A stretch of 64,000 bases of DNA from Dermacentor variabilis. Lineage: Eukaryota; Arthropoda; Arachnida; Ixodida; Ixodidae. The position numbers and the translations under genes were made by a program. The notes beneath the pieces are model-generated. The model made no database searches, was not told where the DNA came from, and saw only the letters and a program-made list of their open reading frames with translations. Positions 48,301-56,278 of the stretch are shown here, piece after piece; the first letter of the stretch is position 1, and each line of letters opens with the position of its first letter. The stretch lies in NCBI RefSeq assembly GCF_050947875.1, contig NC_134574.1, positions 155,522,051 to 155,586,050 on the forward strand. The letters run 5' to 3'.

Positions 48301-51300
48301 CTCAAAGAAAAACGCAGTTGAGGACACTAGAGGACTAGGTAGTGTGATAAGACTGTGAGATTTGCAGGCAGAGGATGGTGTGAGCTGATGCAAGATAGAG
48401 GTAATTGGAGGTCGTTGAGAGACCTTCGTCTTGCATTGAAGTTAAGTTGATGGCTAGAGAGTGTGACAGATGTCCGAAAACTAAGTGTTATCTGCTCGAT
48501 TGCCAAACCGAGTGGCATGTTGTTTGGTATGTGATAATATATCGAAGGGTATGAATGAGTGATTCTTTTTTGTAGCTGTATAAGGACATTAAGTGTGCAC
48601 ATCTGGCAAAGTGCAAGAACAGCCTGCTCTGTCTTTACGTTAGATGAATACAGTTGAACCTCTGCATAGCGAACACAAATATAATGAATTATCGGACATA
48701 ACGAAGTAAATGGAAAATTTTTTTTCATGCTTTATTATTGTTTGCTTATAACAAATACCGGATATACCGAAGGCTTATAACGAGGTTTTACTGCACTCGT
48801 CCCTATAGTCAGAGCAATGCACAGCCTTAGCATCTTTTAAGGCCGTCATCCCTATGAATGACGTGCGGCATCTAGAATTTCCATCAAGCAGCTAGCGTTT
48901 TCTCATAAATTTAGTTTTTCTCCAGAGACAAATATTCTGGAATTATTCCCTGCAACCTCTGTCCAGTGTTCCTGCAGCAGAGGAGGAGGAGGTGGACTGC
49001 AGCATTTGAAAGAAAGTTTGTGGACACGATCAAGAGGTCAGGACAAGGGGGTCACATAAAAGCAGAGATTTGATTGACTGGGCAAACAAGAGCCCGGAAC
49101 CATTTTGACAGGCAACTATCCTTGTTGTAACGTTTGCTCCGAGTTTTTCTTGTTGTTTGTGTGCTGTTAAAGGGATGCAAGAAGGAAAAAGAATAGAGTT
49201 GAGCAGTATTATTAAATTACACTACTACAATACCAAAAAAAACCACTCTCACCATGAGAAGAGGCCTCATGGGCCAGAAAAGATGCATAAACGAAAGACG
49301 GGTGGTGCCGCCACCTAGAAGTCCCTGCACTATCTCACCATGATGTCACAGATTTTGACAATGTGTAATTGGGTCTAGCTAACCGTTTACGGAAAAGAAG
49401 GACTACATTGCAGTCTGAAGGAACCAAGAACTCGACCTAGCATGCTTTCGGAACTTTTTCTCCATCAAAAGAGCTTATGTTCGAGAAAATGCATTGAAAT
49501 CCATGACATCACACTGACTTACCGGCACATGGGTTCTCGCACAAAGTTCAGGAAACTGTAATTTGGACTTTGTTTTCTCTTTTCGTAATCAAGGTCTTTC
49601 TGCAAAGCAATGAAAATACAGTTTTGCAAGAATACTTTATGAGCCTAAACTGACTTAATGTTGCTTTTTAGTTTTCGTTTAAATGCAGTGAAGATTGAGA
49701 AATAGCACAAAAGAAAAATGGCCTGCCGTCCCTTCATTATCCTGCTTGTGATTCTTTCAAGGCATAGTGTGGAATTATCTGTGTGACGTACTATACAGCA
49801 GGGTCAACAAGGCTTCGCTTTTCTCTTGCAGAATGAAAAACATGAAAAGACTGTGCTGTGGTTGACCCTGGTGCGCACGGTGTTCATCCCGCTGTTTATG
49901 CTGTGCAATGCGCATCCTCGGCGTTACCTGCCTGTCCTGCTGGACTCGGATGCTGCCTTTGTGGCCCTCATGATTGCATTCGCATTCACCAACGGGTACC
50001 TGCTCAGTGCATCCATGATGCAGTCCTCTAGGTACGTGAATCGGACAACGCTTAAGGTGCAATGCACTTGCAGCGTTGTATAATGGAGTCTGGAGGAAAC
50101 GCATCATATTGTCACATAGTAGTGACGGCAAAGAGCACCATAGCAATACTATGCATGATGAAACTAACTTTTATTGGGCGAACCTGTGCCCACAAAAACA
50201 GACTACACTTACAGCACAACAATAGCGGCAAACACAGTCGGTGATCGTCGAAATCTGACCAGCGGGCCAAGCGCATCGGCTTTTATACACGAGGCATTGA
50301 GCAGTCCAGAGCAATCGCTGGTGCCTGCTTGTCTTCCGGAAAGTTCTACACTATTCGCGTCATGCTTACATGCAATCAGATAGATTACACAAGATCGATA
50401 ACATTCCAGAAACTTCCAATACATGCAGGCACGTCCTGGACTAAGTGATAACATTTGTTAGATGATGAAACGCGGTCACTCGATAAACAAGTACACGTGT
50501 CAATACCCCCCTCTTAAAAAGCATCGTCCTGATGCTATAAGCGTAAAAGGAGAGCGAAGAAAGAAAAGCACATTTACTAAGAAAAAGTAACAAAACAACA
50601 AAGAAACAAAGTCACAAAGTCCAAACGAAGTCCAAAGCTCAGCTATGCAAAGTCCCAAAGTTCATTAGTGCTGGTAGAATGGACTATTTCACAACATGGA
50701 CTATTACAGGTCGTAAGCGGCGGCGCTGTGATAGCGAAATGCTGTCTGGCTTGACCTCATACTCGAGTGCACCAGTGCGTCAGATGATCTTGTAGGGTCT
50801 GAAATAGTGGCATAAAAGCTTTTCACTAAGTCCTCGTCAGCGTGTTGGGGTCCAAAACCAAACACGGTCACCGGGCTGGTATCCCATGTAGCGTTGTCGA
50901 AAATTGTAGTGCCGGCTGTCGGTCCTCTGGTGGTTCTTGATGTGCAGGCGGACTAGCTGTCTGGCTTCTTCGGCGCGCTAGAGATAGGCGGTGACAGCGA
51001 CATTTTCTTCGTCAGTGGCTTGTGGTAACATTGCGTCAAGAGTCACCGTAGGGCTCCTCCCACAAAAAAGCTTAAACGGCATGATCTGTGTTGTTTCTTG
51101 CACTGCAGCATTGTAAGCAAAGGTTACGTACGGCTGGACCGCATCCCACGTCCTTGTGCTCGACGTCGACGTACATTGCCAGCAAGTCAACAAGGGTCTT
51201 GTTCAAGCGCTCCATAAGACCATTCATCTAAGGATGGCAGGCAGTTGTCCTGTGGCTTGTCCGGCTGTATGGCAGAATGACTTGGGTGAGCTCTGCTGTA

Positions 51301-54300
51301 AAGGCCGTTCCTCTGTCGGGGATGAGGACTTCTGGAGCACCATGTCGCAGTAGGATGTTCTTGACAAAGAATTTCACCACTTCGGCTGCACTACCTTTTG
51401 GCACAGCTTTAGTTTCAGCGAAGAGGGTAAGGTAGTCCATCGCCACAACGACCCATTTATCAGATGTTGAAATCGAAAAGGGTCCCAACAAATCCATCCC
51501 GATCTGCTGAAATGGTCGGCAAGGAGGCTTGATCGGCTATAGTAATCCCGCTGGCCTTGTCGGTGGTGTCTTTCATCGCTGACAGTCTCGGCATGTCTTG
51601 ACATAACGGCCGACGTCGGCGGTCAGGCGCGACCAGTAATACCTTTCCTGTATCTTTGATAGCATCAGGGAGAATCCAAGGTGCCCAGCAGTCGGATCGT
51701 CATGTAGTGCATGCAGTACTTCTAGACGGAGTGATGAGGGAACAACGAGAAGGTAGTTGGTGCGGACTGGTGAAAAGGGCTTCTTTACAGGTAGGTTGTT
51801 TTGATGCGAAAACGAAGGCAATCCTCACTTATATGCCCTAGGGACAATGTCGGTGTTCTGTTCCAAATACTTGACAAGGCCTTTTAGCTCTGGATGTGCT
51901 CATTGCTGTTCAGCGAAGTCTTCCGTGCTTATTATTCCAAGGAAGGCGTCGCCATCCTTGTCGTCTTGCAGCGGAGGGTCAGTGGGGGTGTGCGATAGGC
52001 AGTCGGCATCAGAGTGTTTTTATCCAGACTTGTAGATTGCAGTGATGTCATATTCTTGTAGTCTGAGGCTCCACCGCACCAGGCGTCCTGAAAGGTCCTC
52101 TAAATCTGCTAGCCAACACAACGCGTGATGGTCGCTGATAACTTTGAATGGCCTGCCATATAGGTATTGGTAGAATTTTGCTGTAGCACAGATGATGGCA
52201 ACACATTCCTTTTTGGTTGTAGAATAATTGCCCTCCGCTCTTGACAGTGACCAGCTAGCATAAGCTATCATTTGTTCAAGTCTGTCTTCCCTCTGGACGA
52301 GGATGGCACCGAAGCCTAGGCTACTGGCGTCAGTGTGGACTTCTGTATTGGTGACCTTGTCAAAGTGCGCAAGTACCGGTGGCGCCTGGATGCATCGTTT
52401 GAGTTCTTGAAATGTGTCGGCCTGTGGTGTTTCCCACCTGAACTTGACATCAGATTTAGTTGGGTGTGTTGGTGGCTCAGCAATGCATGAAAAGTCCTTG
52501 ACCAAGCGCCTGTAGTAGGCACACATTCCAAGGAATCTACACACTGCCTTCTTGTCGATGGGCTGCTGGAACTTTGCAATGGCAGCTGTCTTCTGCGGGT
52601 CAGGGCAGACTTCAGACTTGCTGATGACATGGCCCAGCAACAGAAGCTCATCGTAAGCCAATCAACACAGAAACGTAGTGTTCCGTCCTTTTTCTTCACC
52701 AACACCACGGGAGATGCCCATGGGCTTTCCAAGGCTGGATGATGTCGTTGCGTGGCATTTCATCAACTTGTTGCCTTATAGCTTCACGTCCTCGTGTTGA
52801 AACTCGGTAAGGGCTCTGGCAGAGTGTTTGAGCGCACTCTTCGGTTATTATGCAGTGCTTTGCAATTGGTGTTTGTCGAATCCTTAATGATGTCAAAAAG
52901 CAGTCGTATCGTTGGAGAAGACTTCTGAGCTGTTGCTGCTTACTCAAGGGGAGATTTGAATTTATGTTGAAGTCTGGTTCGGAAACTATGGTTGTCAGGG
53001 TAGGTGCGGCAGAACCCAAGAGGACAAACACATTGCTGGTTTCCAAAATTTCTTCTATGTATGTGATCGTCGTGCCCTTGTTGATGTGCTTTAACTTCTG
53101 GCTGAAGTTTTTCAACATCACTTTCGCTTTCCCTCCGTGCAGTCAAGCAATCGCTCTTGCGACGCAAATTTCGCAGTCAAGCAGTAGACGTTGGTCACCC
53201 TCGATGATGCCTTCTACGTCTGCGGCTGTTTCGCTGCCGACAGAGATGACAATGCTGGAGCGAGGCGGGATGCTGACTTGGTCCTCAAGTACACTCAAGG
53301 CATGCATGGTGACTATGAGCGCTCTCCGGCGGTAACACTTTATCTTCCAACAACGTTATCGATTTTGTCTTCAGGTCTATGACTGCGCCGTGTTGGTTCA
53401 GGAAGTCAATGCCGAGAATGATGTCTCATGAACACTGTTGGAGGATAACGAAGGTGGCAGGGCAGGTCCGGTCATGAACAGTAATTCTTTCCATGCACAA
53501 TCCAGTTGGCATTATTAGGTGTCCTCCAGTGATCTGAATTTGAGGGCCAGCCCAGGCAATCTTAACTATCTTCAACTGGGTAACGATAGGTCCACTCATG
53601 ACAGAGTAGTCTGCTCCTGTGTCCACTAAGGTGGTGACTCCGTGGCTGCCTAGAAGCACGTCGAGGTCGGTGGTTCTTTGTCTTGTGTTGCAGTTAGGTC
53701 TTGGCGTCGGATCAGTGCTGCATCGTGTTGACATGTGGCTGGAACGTCGTGTCGTCAGGTCTTCTTTTATCGGCGTATGCTTTGCTTCTAGACTTCGTCG
53801 GGATGGCGGCGTCTCGCTGATATATCGTCGAGATAGTCTTTTCAGCATCTTTGGTGGCTGCAGAGGATCTTCGTAAGTTCGACGAACAGCAACTGCGCCT
53901 CCATCGGTTGCTGCTTTTAGTTTTCCAGATATGGGCTCGCAAACCAGCCCCAGGCTGTGGCAGTGTATGGTCGTCATTTCGGTGACAGGTTGATTGATCA
54001 CTAAGCTTCTCAAATGTTATATTAGATTAAAAGTGTCAATGAGAAAATTTTAGAGCAACATGAAAAACTTCCGATACAGCTTTCTGTTGCTGAATATGTG
54101 CTTCATAAAATTGTTTCTCTATGCATGAAAGAAGCCTGCAAATACATGCAAAGTGCCTCGAGCAACCAGTTGCGCGGCAATTTTCAGTGTGTTCGTGGGC
54201 TTCTTTCACGCTCTGAAAAACACTTATGTAGCACGTATTGAGCAATGGAAAGTTGTATCTGAAGTTTTTCATGTTGCTCTACAATATTCTTATTGACATT

Positions 54301-55967
54301 TTTTCTAATTATAATACTTTATTATTAAGTTTATTAATTAAGACTAATTACGTAATTAGTCAGAATGCACGAAATACTGTATGTGAATATAGGCCAACCT
54401 TATCTTTCTCGAAAATGTTACCATAAATGAGATATCGACATATATTTGTGACCAAAGAAACTAGACCTCTATTTGTGAACAAAGCTAGCAAAAGCACCGT
54501 GCTAACGGAGTTCCTCTGCAGAGCCTGCTGTAAAGTCAGTCTGGAGATTATCCAGACCGGCTTTAAGGAATGCTGAATATCGAATGCACTCGACAGCACC
54601 AATAATGACGTCAGCTGGGGTCAGGAGCATGCCTGCGAAGCATCCAACGAGGACCCCCCTTCTCTGGCATTACTGACGAGGATGCAGCTTGTGGCATCGA
54701 TTAGAAAGATTTAATAGCCGAGGTTACGGTAAATAACACTGTCATGTTCAAATTTGTTCGTTCTTCTAGAAAGATAGCGCCGACCTATATTATACTTTTC
54801 ATTTATTATTTCTCTGGGCGCTCAGTATATAGGGGTCGACCTATATTGGAGTAACTATGGTACTCTGAGTATCTCCAAGCGATGCCAAACATTACCTTGG
54901 TTCTGTCCAGCTATGTGGCATTTGCATGTTTTTCATTCTTTGTGCACGATAGTTGGGACACCCTGTATATGTTGCGGGTTTGTTTCTGCCTAGCACCAGA
55001 GAAATCTTAAACAATTGATTTTTTTTTTAATTGAAGAGTCGCACATTTCCAGTGGCACATATTGGTGTGACAGAAATTAGATAAACATACATATTTCAGA
55101 CAGTATGAAAATCCCAAAGAATGCTAATCACATTAAAATTGTTATTTTTGATGGCCATAGGGGAGTGGGGGGGGGGGGGGGAGTCGGATTTCTTTCATAT
55201 GGAGCTCACTATTCTTTGGTCCAAATTCATGAAGTGAGAGAAGTCTCCCAGCGTTGCCTGCTATGTATAAAACGGGAGCTTGCTGCTGAGCACAGGGCTT
55301 TCGGTTCGTTTCCTGGCTGCCGTGGCTGCGTTCCAACGTGGGTGAAATACAAAAATGTTCATGTGCTGAACTTTGGGTGCACGTGAATAGACCCCTCTTG
55401 GTCAGAAATTAATCTGAAGCCGTCCACCCTGAGTGGTTTACTCATGCTTTTATGGGGAATGCTAAGCCTGTCAAGCCCAGTCAATCGTTCGGTCACTAAT
55501 GCCATTCGTGAAAACTAGTAAAACAGTATCATGCACTGTGAAAGACAAGCTGTATGTGCATGCACTGTGAAGACAAAGGTCAAACATGTGATTGGAAACC
55601 AAGGACTTGATTCCCTCCAGCTCTGCCTTCCATTCATCACAGTGGGTATTGTTTATTATACCTGACCGCAGGATGGGGTCTACAAGTATGCTTGATGCAT
55701 ACTTGTAGACCCCAAATCTGCTGTTCCGGATTATGCACGTCTCATGGTGTCTTTTCGATTGTGGCACAATGGGCCCAGCCTGTGAATGCAGGCATATTGT
55801 GGCCCACAAGGGGATTGAGTATTGTGTAACTCGCAACCCGATTGCATCATTTCAGGAAGGTGCCAAGCTACCTCCAGGAAAGGACAGGATTCGTCATGTG
55901 CTCGGCAATTATGACGGGCCTCACGATTGGAGGCTTTGCATCTGTTCTTCTCATCAAACTGCTCTGA
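24182..55967 (+). CDS. SLC29A3: Equilibrative nucleoside transporter, ENT3-like (13 coding exons, 481 aa)
   Basis: Exons 24182-24393, 29260-29341, 31079-31233, 34423-34517, 35369-35419, 38761-38846, 42006-42152, 43967-44000, 44651-44721, 46779-46893, 47299-47384, 49832-50031 and 55856-55967 join in phase to 481 aa; human ENT3 is 475. The protein carries nucleosides down their gradient. The TM1 signature VLMLPWNF has PWN at residues 89-91. FWMYKFRN after TM1 is closer to ENT3 than to ENT1/2. Further family marks are LQGGIIGLAALLPSDY (TM4-5), FNAGDLTGR with conserved Asp366 and Arg370 (TM8), and VRTVFIPLFMLCN. Sequons at Asn95, Asn106 and Asn117 lie in the TM1-2 loop. The long cytosolic N-terminus has an acidic dileucine DDPLL (54-58), as expected for an endolysosomal protein. 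Introns 5 and 9 start with GC. The introns are rich in mobile elements. Confidence 0.93.
24660..24680 (+). repeat. G-run (potential G-quadruplex) in ENT intron 1
   Basis: Runs of 11, 6 and 2 G separated by single A on the transcribed strand, 267 bases after the exon 1 donor. Confidence 0.7.
25166..26145 (-). mobile_element. Degenerate LINE 3' coding region (L1/Tx1-like type), minus strand
   Basis: Read on the minus strand, broken frames carry a C-terminal zinc-knuckle-like ETTDHWFVDCRDAI (about 25505-25460), then IFWGDILRRTLRNDIDITPY and NTGSSPYDMFILLGIYSL, ending near PPDWMHLSDACVSLPEF at 25166. The upstream part (26145-25660) is open in pieces and reads like the RT thumb. I recognise the block as a repeat seen often in tick sequence; the clade is an inference. 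It lies in ENT intron 1, opposite to the gene. Confidence 0.55.
28472..29007. mobile_element. Composite tRNA-like element flanked by 14-bp direct repeats
   Basis: GACCTGTCATTGGT occurs at 28458-28471 and 29008-29021, exactly flanking a 536-bp block, as a target-site duplication would. Inside, a unit (AAAGGGAAAATTGTGCATCC...) starts at 28472 and again, diverged, near 28753. Each copy leads into a minus-strand tRNA-like segment, complete at 28573-28645 and degraded at about 28850-28895. The part 28715-28811 returns inverted at about 28901-28995, so the right side is a foldback. It lies in ENT intron 1. Confidence 0.7.
28573..28645 (-). tRNA. tRNA-like sequence, probably repeat-derived and not a functional tRNA
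   Basis: The minus strand folds as a 73-nt cloverleaf. The acceptor GCCTGGT pairs with ACCAGGA except at the first pair, the D arm is GCTC/GAGC, the anticodon stem CTGCC pairs with GGCGG, and the T arm holds GGTTCGAGTCC. The loop CCGGAAA would give anticodon GGA (Ser), but the base before it is C instead of the invariant U33. Ser tRNAs also normally have a long variable arm, and this one does not. Its place inside a repeat with a second degraded copy argues for a SINE-type tRNA relic. Confidence 0.45.
29260..29341 (+). CDS. SLC29A3: ENT exon 2 (TM1)
   Basis: Encodes residues 72-98 with KNVFLLLGVVLMLPWNF, the family's TM1 signature, and the Asn95 sequon NAS. Acceptor TTTTTGCAG, donor GTAAGT. 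Confidence 0.95.
31079..31233 (+). CDS. SLC29A3: ENT exon 3 (TM1-2 loop and TM2)
   Basis: Encodes residues 99-149: FWMYKFRNVSIPYDY, then the TM2 segment SSFPSLIAVYLGTLFN. Sequons Asn106 and Asn117 fall in the lumenal/extracellular loop. Acceptor TTTTCTGCAG, donor GTACAC. Confidence 0.94.
32176..32295. repeat. Near-perfect 54-bp-arm hairpin
   Basis: Arms 32176-32229 and 32242-32295 pair with only a few mismatches around a 12-base loop (GGCGTTCATGTT). Just left of it, GAGCTAGTTAGTAAGG resembles the GGGCTAGTTGGT word found beside the Penelope-like ends at 19975 and beside the hairpin at 45982. It is probably a fragment of that element family's terminus. Confidence 0.8.
32980..33246 (-). mobile_element. 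LINE reverse-transcriptase remnant, minus strand
   Basis: The minus strand reads KVQITKAIALHKGTNKNVFE and then NYRLVSILLVPSIS and DQIITNFQSGFTKV. This is the conserved RT finger block (K..PLHKG....NYRPISIL....FGFRK) of CR1/Jockey-type LINEs in degraded form. The catalytic part is not present. Confidence 0.5.
33668..33807. repeat. Imperfect palindrome with a perfect 22-bp core hairpin
   Basis: AGAAGGCACATGAAAGACACAG (33713-33734, 22 bases) pairs perfectly with 33742-33763 across a 7-base loop. The outer parts TGGAATCTTGG and CCAAGATTCCA extend the symmetry to 33668 and 33807. It lies in ENT intron 3. Confidence 0.8.
34423..34517 (+). CDS. SLC29A3: ENT exon 4 (TM3)
   Basis: Encodes residues 151-181, RIGQDTRNILGFSLCIAFFA and onward to KINTDN. 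Acceptor TTTTTCAG, donor GTAAGA; phase 1 at its end. Confidence 0.92.
35369..35419 (+). CDS. SLC29A3: ENT exon 5 (TM4 start)
   Basis: A 51-base exon encoding WQVGFFIVTVILISLLN plus one base. It ends AATG before GCAAGT, a GC donor. The phase (1) is exactly what exon 6 needs. Confidence 0.88.
35420..35425 (+). other. GC splice donor of ENT intron 5
   Basis: The intron begins GCAAGT and ends CTGCAG at 38760. The GT four bases downstream (GCAAGT) would put exon 6 out of frame, so the GC donor is the one that keeps the conserved TM4-5 sequence. Apart from the C, it matches the donor consensus. Confidence 0.85.
38291..38332 (+). repeat. 42-bp exact direct repeat, copy 1
   Basis: GAAGTTCAGAGGAAATTGCC and the next 22 bases occur identically at 41389-41430. 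The two copies lie on either side of ENT exon 6, 3.1 kb apart. Confidence 0.9.
38761..38846 (+). CDS. SLC29A3: ENT exon 6 (TM4-TM5)
   Basis: Encodes residues 200-227, FVSWLQGGIIGLAALLPSDY followed by MHSLVIGM. LQG...GL..LLP is highly conserved in the family. Acceptor TTTCCTGCAG, donor GTATGT. Confidence 0.95.
38847..42005 (+). other. ENT intron 6
   Basis: 3.2 kb. It contains copy 2 of the 42-base repeat. An open frame on the minus strand (40428-40027) and nearby frames match nothing I know; they may belong to an unrecognised repeat. Confidence 0.75.
41389..41430 (+). repeat. 42-bp exact direct repeat, copy 2
   Basis: Identical to 38291-38332; see that entry. Flanks differ on both sides. Confidence 0.9.
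42006..42152 (+). CDS. SLC29A3: ENT exon 7 (TM5-TM6)
   Basis: Encodes residues 228-276: AVGGLFASVLQIICLLGHTE and then the hydrophobic AYFLCAIFVFVVALVCFLVM. Acceptor CTGCAG, donor GTGAGT. Confidence 0.94.
42350..43167. mobile_element. pogo/Tigger-like non-autonomous element, 818 bp
   Basis: The left end CAGACCTCAATATAACAAAC and the right end, read inverted, CAGTTAAACCTCGATGTAAC are the terminal repeats of the family whose ends read CAGTTGAACCTCGATATAAC. Internal copies of CGATATAAC-type words lie near both ends. A TA precedes the left end. No transposase is evident. It lies in ENT intron 7. Confidence 0.6.
43967..44000 (+). CDS. SLC29A3: ENT exon 8 (start of central loop)
   Basis: A 34-base exon encoding DFFVHCVKSPE, the cytosolic side after TM6. 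It is supported by splice signals (TTCACAG / GTGAGT) and by phase on both sides; the residues themselves are not strongly conserved. Confidence 0.75.
44651..44721 (+). CDS. SLC29A3: ENT exon 9 (central loop)
   Basis: A 71-base exon encoding VSIQDLITNSDLEIKASTTL and ILRK, the variable cytosolic loop between TM6 and TM7. Acceptor CTTTTTCAG; ends AAG before GCAAGT, a second GC donor. Phase fits exon 10. Confidence 0.78.
44722..44727 (+). other. GC splice donor of ENT intron 9
   Basis: AAG followed by GCAAGT. Using the GT inside that word would shift exon 10 out of frame and lose the conserved TM7. The intron ends GCTTGCAG at 46778. Confidence 0.8.
45982..46084. repeat. Hairpin with 39-bp arms beside a GGGCTAGTTGGT word
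   Basis: TAGAAGTGAGGTTAAACAGC at 45982 returns inverted, ending at 46084; arms 45982-46020 and 46046-46084 pair with few mismatches. GAGGGCTAGTTGGTTCATAC directly precedes the hairpin and matches the word at the Penelope-like end at 19973. It lies in ENT intron 9. Confidence 0.8.
46779..46893 (+). CDS. SLC29A3: ENT exon 10 (TM7)
   Basis: Encodes residues 312-349, with AVYVMAVSMAVFPAVAVLVV then SGSAWT. The FPAV motif in TM7 is conserved in the family. Acceptor GCTTGCAG, donor GTAGGC. Confidence 0.94.
46935..46966 (+). repeat. G-run / G-quadruplex motif near the exon 10 donor
   Basis: GGGG, GGGG, GGGG and a 14-G run follow each other with 1-3-base spacers on the transcribed strand, starting 42 bases after the exon 10 donor. 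Intronic G-runs close to a donor often promote its use; that role here is inferred. Confidence 0.75.
47098..47240. mobile_element. pogo/Tigger-like MITE, right end unclear
   Basis: Starts CAGTTGAACCTCGATATAAC and continues with the family word TTATCGGACATAATGAAGC, as in the copy at 48651. The right terminal repeat is not clear. It lies in ENT intron 10. Confidence 0.6.
47299..47384 (+). CDS. SLC29A3: ENT exon 11 (TM8)
   Basis: Encodes residues 351-378: RFFMPVCGYLLFNAGDLTGR then IVCSFVPL. Asp366 and Arg370 match the invariant Asp and Arg of TM8. Acceptor ACTCTCAG, donor GTGAGA. Confidence 0.95.
47432..47565 (+). mobile_element. Ruka-like SINE 3' fragment
   Basis: Has the family words AAGAACCCCATGGGGTCAAG, GATTAATCCGAACTCCCCC and GGCACGTAAAACCCCAGAG. 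The tRNA-like head is missing. It lies in ENT intron 11, 48 bases after exon 11. Confidence 0.75.
47785..47945 (-). mobile_element. Diverged LTR fragment of the gypsy family
   Basis: The stretch from CGGCAATCGTCGAAAATCTG through GCTTTTATACATGTCTTGTC to CAATCAGATTAC is similar, in the same order, to 50240-50395 in the LTR of the gypsy element in intron 12. No internal coding sequence is next to it, so it is a solo or broken LTR. Confidence 0.55.
48328..48456 (+). mobile_element. LINE 3'-end fragment
   Basis: GAGGTAATTGGAGGTCGTTG and the following AGAGACCTTCGTCTTGCATTG match, diverged, the 3' end of the LINE at 22273 (GATAATTGGAGATCGTAGGG and AGAGGCCTTCGTCCTCCAGTG). Confidence 0.5.
48651..48793. 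mobile_element. pogo/Tigger-like MITE, complete, 143 bp
   Basis: Left end CAGTTGAACCTCTGCATAGC, right end inverted CAGTAAAACCTCGTTATAAG. The interior repeats TTATCGGACATAACGAAG and its complement-like CCGGATATACCGAAG. A TA precedes the left end. It lies in ENT intron 11. Confidence 0.7.
49832..50031 (+). CDS. SLC29A3: ENT exon 12 (TM9-TM10)
   Basis: The largest exon, residues 379-444: TVLWLTLVRTVFIPLFMLCN, then AAFVALMIAFAFTNGYLLSA. R...IPLF.LCN and F.NGYL are family signatures. Acceptor CTCTTGCAG, donor GTACGT. Confidence 0.95.
50153..50502 (-). mobile_element. 3' LTR of the gypsy element
   Basis: On the minus strand the LTR begins TGACACGTGTACTTG at 50502, directly after a purine tract. 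It contains an AATAAA (complement of TTTATT at about 50170). The far end, written as 50153, is uncertain within 50110-50160. A related fragment lies at 47785. Confidence 0.6.
50503..50516 (-). other. Polypurine tract of the gypsy element
   Basis: The minus strand reads TTAAGAGGGGGGTAT immediately before the LTR start TGACACG, the position at which plus-strand priming takes place in LTR retrotransposons. Confidence 0.7.
50503..54013 (-). mobile_element. Ty3/gypsy pol region, 5'-truncated and defective
   Basis: In order on the minus strand: protease with VDTGADYS (about 53640-53600); RT N-terminal part (53121-52696), ending near a VLVKKKDG block and FCVD; RT end and RNase H (52661-52020) with LGMCAYYRRLVKDF and TDASSLGFGA; integrase zinc finger with H..H and CRDC (51821-51573); integrase core with DLLGPF and DRGTAF (51497-51228); and a C-terminal part (51193-50978). 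Between FCVD and LGHVISK the RT palm with its YxDD catalytic box is missing, and frames are broken elsewhere. No gag and no 5' LTR are seen; the sequence stops at 54013 beside a palindromic MITE. It cannot move on its own. It sits in ENT intron 12, opposite to the gene. Confidence 0.85.
54032..54303. mobile_element. Palindromic MITE, 272 bp
   Basis: TGTCAATGAGAAAATTTTAG near 54036 returns inverted at the right end as ATATTCTTATTGACA. Arms of about 110-120 bases, with GAGCAACATGAAAAACTTC in both, surround a ~40-base centre. It has no coding capacity. It abuts the broken 5' side of the gypsy element. Confidence 0.75.
55160..55181 (+). repeat. G-run in ENT intron 12
   Basis: GGGG, A, G, T and a run of 15 G on the transcribed strand. 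Confidence 0.7.
55278..55460 (+). mobile_element. Diverged Ruka-like SINE
   Basis: GCTTGCTGCTGAGCACAGGG and a degraded B box (TTCGGTTCGTTTCC) are followed by TTTGGGTGCACGTGAATAGA and GAAATTAATCTGAAGCCGTC in family order. Strongly diverged. It lies in ENT intron 12. Confidence 0.65.
55674..55714. repeat. Perfect 18-bp hairpin 142 bases before the last ENT exon
   Basis: TGGGGTCTACAAGTATGC (55674-55691) and its exact reverse complement (55697-55714) surround a 5-base loop TTGAT. Confidence 0.9.
55856..55967 (+). CDS. SLC29A3: ENT exon 13 (TM11, terminal)
   Basis: Completes Arg445 and encodes KVPSYLQERTGFVMCSAIMT, then GLTIGGFASVLLIKLL and stop TGA. The pattern VP....E.TG..M......G...G matches the family's TM11. 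Acceptor CATTTCAG. Confidence 0.94.
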
Positions 55968-56272
55968 CGTCACCTCGTTGCTAGGAGCACCTTGATTGAA
56001 CACCACTCCAAGCATGGCAGTTTCATTGTGTGCATAGGAGTATGCATTTTAATTTCAGTATGGCTGAAATGCCTCCTTTTCAGCTACTTGAAAGTTCTGC
56101 TGCCTTTGTCTATCGAATCTCGTTGAGTTTCTCAGGCCCTCCGCATTTTATTTTGGAAGCGTGATTAGAGGCACGAAATGCCTTTCTGATTGTGTATATA
56201 TACTTTGGAGGCAGACTCTACAATCGAACGTTAGCCAAGAAGAATTCAAAGAAAAGCTTTTACCACACAGTG

Positions 56273-56278
56273 AATAAA
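56273..56278 (+). terminator. Poly(A) signal of the nucleoside transporter
   Basis: AATAAA 305 bases after the stop codon, the first such signal downstream. A second lies at 57253-57258 and could be an alternative. Confidence 0.55.

Larger units (their letters stand above)
47385..49831 (+). other. ENT intron 11
   Basis: 2.4 kb with four repeat fragments (Ruka-like, LTR, LINE 3' end, MITE). The rest, 48800-49830, shows no gene or named repeat. Confidence 0.8.
50032..55855 (+). other. ENT intron 12
   Basis: The longest intron (5.8 kb), GTACGT...ATTTCAG. It is mostly a defective gypsy element (about 50153-54013), a MITE (54032-54303), a Ruka-like SINE and a perfect hairpin. The segment 54310-55150 shows no gene; the word GGGGTCGACCTATATTGGAG near 54830 and its inverted partner near 54780 may be ends of a further small repeat. 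Confidence 0.8.
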
